Origin: Symbiodinium natans
Lineage: Eukaryota > Sar > Dinophyceae > Suessiales > Symbiodiniaceae
Direction: 5' to 3'
Assembly: GCA_905221605.1 (NCBI GenBank)
Contig: CAJNDS010001613.1
Coordinates: 72,501 to 122,500, forward strand
Length of the DNA: 50,000 nucleotides
Part shown: piece after piece, positions 48,531 to 50,000 of the stretch
Position numbering within the stretch: position 1 is the first letter of the stretch
Layout of the letters: every line of letters starts with the position of its first letter
Position numbers and translations under genes: made by a program
Notes under the pieces: generated by a model
What the model was told of the DNA's origin: nothing
Seen by the model: only the letters and a program-made list of their open reading frames with translations
Database searches by the model: none

Positions 48531-48720
48531 CTTCACTTCTGATCCGAGCTCGGCCGACCTCAGACCTCCCAGGTATTTGAAGTGGAACTGTGTTGTTGAA
48601 CTCGGTAGCCCAGTTACCATGCTATCGTAGGGGCTTCGGGTTTAGGGTTAAGGGTTTAGGGTTTAGGGTAGCTATAATTTTGAAGTGGAACTGGGCTTTT
48701 CGAATCAACGTGCCCGCACC
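48530..48720 (-). CDS. Candidate coding segment interrupted by an insertion with 15-bp duplication
   Basis: Minus-strand IRKAQFHFK before, and KYLGGLRSAELGSEVKIG after, the interval 48678-48591 become one frame if that interval plus one copy of the 15-bp repeat TTTGAAGTGGAACTG (48576-48590 and 48679-48693) is removed. The interval holds the 5' end of a family-1 element and TTTAGGG units. No GT, GC or GA donor fits the duplication exactly, so splicing here is uncertain and the gene may be broken. Confidence 0.4.
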
Positions 48721-48758
48721 AAAGATGTTTAGGGCTTAGGGGTCAGGTTTTGGGCTAC

Positions 48759-48874
48759 CTTGGTAGCCCAGTCACCATCTTATAGTAATAACCCTTTTTT
48801 TTCGGTTGGGTACTTTGTAAGGGAGCCCAGAACCCAAGAATAAATTGGGTAAAGGGTACCACTGGGCTACCAAG
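48759..48874 (+). mobile_element. Family-1 element
   Basis: CTTGGTAGCCCAGTCACCAT...GGTACCACTGGGCTACCAAG. Flanks CTAC/TAAA do not match. Confidence 0.8.
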
Positions 48875-48891
48875 TAAAAGCCCAGCATAAA

Positions 48892-48998
48892 CTACTACTT
48901 GCTTAAGAACCCCGAAAAAATTAAAAACACATTTTTCATTAAGGGCACTATAGAGATTCTTACTTTTTACTCTTTTGGGGTTCTTAAGCAAATAGTAG
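48892..48998. mobile_element. Family-2 element, best-preserved copy
   Basis: CTACTACTTGCTTAAGAACC...GGGGTTCTTAAGCAAATAGTAG. The direct neighbours on both sides read AAA. Confidence 0.8.
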
Positions 48999-48999
48999 T

Positions 49000-50000
49000 A
49001 AACAGCACATGAAGGACCACGAGGGGTGATGGTTTGCGGGCGGCGCGTCGGGCACCGCAAGGCTCCCCGCATGAGCCGCCGAAATAGGGTTCAGGGTTTA
49101 GGGTTTAGGGATGTTCATGAAGGCCGGGGCACGAAGCACAGAGAATTTCAGGCAGCTCGTGCGGTCTTGATCTCCTCAGTTTCTGCCAAGGACAAGGGAC
49201 GCCACATGCTGAGGCATCCCCAGCTTAGGGTTTAGGGTTTAGGGTTTAGGGTTTAGGGTTTAGGGCTTAGGGTTTAGGGCCCTGTAAGAAGGCCCTGTCA
49301 AGAACTCGCAGGCCGCGAGATGCTCCAAGATGCGGCGAACAGGCCATCGATGAGATAATATGGGGGGGGTTTCCGAAATTTGGGGGTTTAGGGTTTAGGG
49401 TTTAGGGTTTAGGGTTTAGGGTTTGTACCTCATTGGGGTCATGTTGCTTCAGCATGGCATCTAGTGCATTGCAGTTGATGCTCTAACACAACATGCCACA
49501 TGCCCGTCATGTCAGCACACACACACACACACACACCAACCCAAGCCCCCTATAGGCTAGCCCACCGACATGCCGAAATTGGAAGCGCCAGATCATGCCA
49601 CCTTCCTCCCCCAAAAGGTAACTGGGCTTTAGGAGTTTACTGAGGTTCACAGGTCTGCCAACAATCCCCCTTCTGTCACCCTTTTGACAGGGGACTTGGA
49701 GTCGCAGGCTGACAAAAGTAGTGCAGCATGCAGGGCGCCCACCCACCCCCCCCCACCACTCTCCCCCCCCCCCACCCTCCCCCGTGTCCCCGGGCTTTTG
49801 AATAGGGGTGAGGTGGACAAGAACATTCGGCACACTCTTGCGTGGGGCGGGAGTTACCCTCCGGAAGCTCTGGGCATACGTAGCGAAGAAAAAGCCCTGC
49901 TTACGTGCATTGAGCGAACGTGTCTCGTGGAGAAGGTCCACCTGCTACCTATACTCCCCTTAGAACCTTAATAAACATGTTATTTTTAATTAATATCCTC
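49000..50000. other. Short ambiguous segments among TTTAGGG tracts and C runs
   Basis: TTTAGGG arrays at 49225-49275 and 49385-49425. (CA)n at 49516-49535. C-rich run at 49745-49785. 49120-49225 plus (VLISSVSAKDKGRHMLRHPQ) and 49545-49940 (both strands) are open, with no recognisable domain. The last 30 bases are AT-rich. Confidence 0.4.

Overview
The window looks like nuclear DNA of an alveolate, most probably a dinoflagellate of the Symbiodinium type. The evidence is Arabidopsis-type telomere repeats (TTTAGGG/CCCTAAA) scattered through the whole window in both orientations, introns with GT, GC and GA 5' ends, dense families of short inverted-repeat elements, and a partial match to the dinoflagellate spliced leader inside an LTR. 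The species assignment is inference. I saw no bacterial operons, tRNA, rRNA or CRISPR array.

Right part (33.9-44.8 kb): a Pumilio (PUF) repeat gene can be assembled on the minus strand. It has six exons, 435 codons, an unbroken frame and seven recognisable PUF repeats. Introns 1-4 are short inverted-repeat elements. Each is flanked by a 4-bp target duplication (one is 3 of 4), one copy of which forms the intron 5' end (GT, GC, GA, GA), while the element supplies the terminal AG. These are introners. Intron 5 is telomere-like repeat into which an 8.7-kb LTR retrotransposon has inserted (34424-43132). That element has identical 223-bp LTRs, a CCCTA target duplication, a half-tRNA(iMet)-type primer site and a polypurine tract. 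It has no visible gag-pol genes. Instead it encodes a roughly 2600-residue, two-frame protein with a WW domain, an S1-like domain and six CCCH zinc fingers, joined across a canonical -1 slippery heptamer.

The rest (1-33 kb and 45-50 kb) is a mosaic. Short GC-balanced, coding-like segments (mostly 60-150 bp, mostly minus strand) alternate with telomere-like tracts, homopolymers, microsatellites and several element families (called families 1-7 here). At 32.3 kb a tract made only of telomere repeats, flanked by a 12-bp duplication, sits between two in-frame exons and behaves as a GA-AG intron. At 22.1 kb another family-1 element is a frame-preserving GT-AG intron. Other telomere tracts or insertions are flanked by 8-15 bp duplications.

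The picture I infer is a genome in which introners and telomere-repeat insertions at staggered breaks have split genes into many small exons. Single candidate exons are far less certain than the PUF gene, because several frames of the same DNA often look coding.
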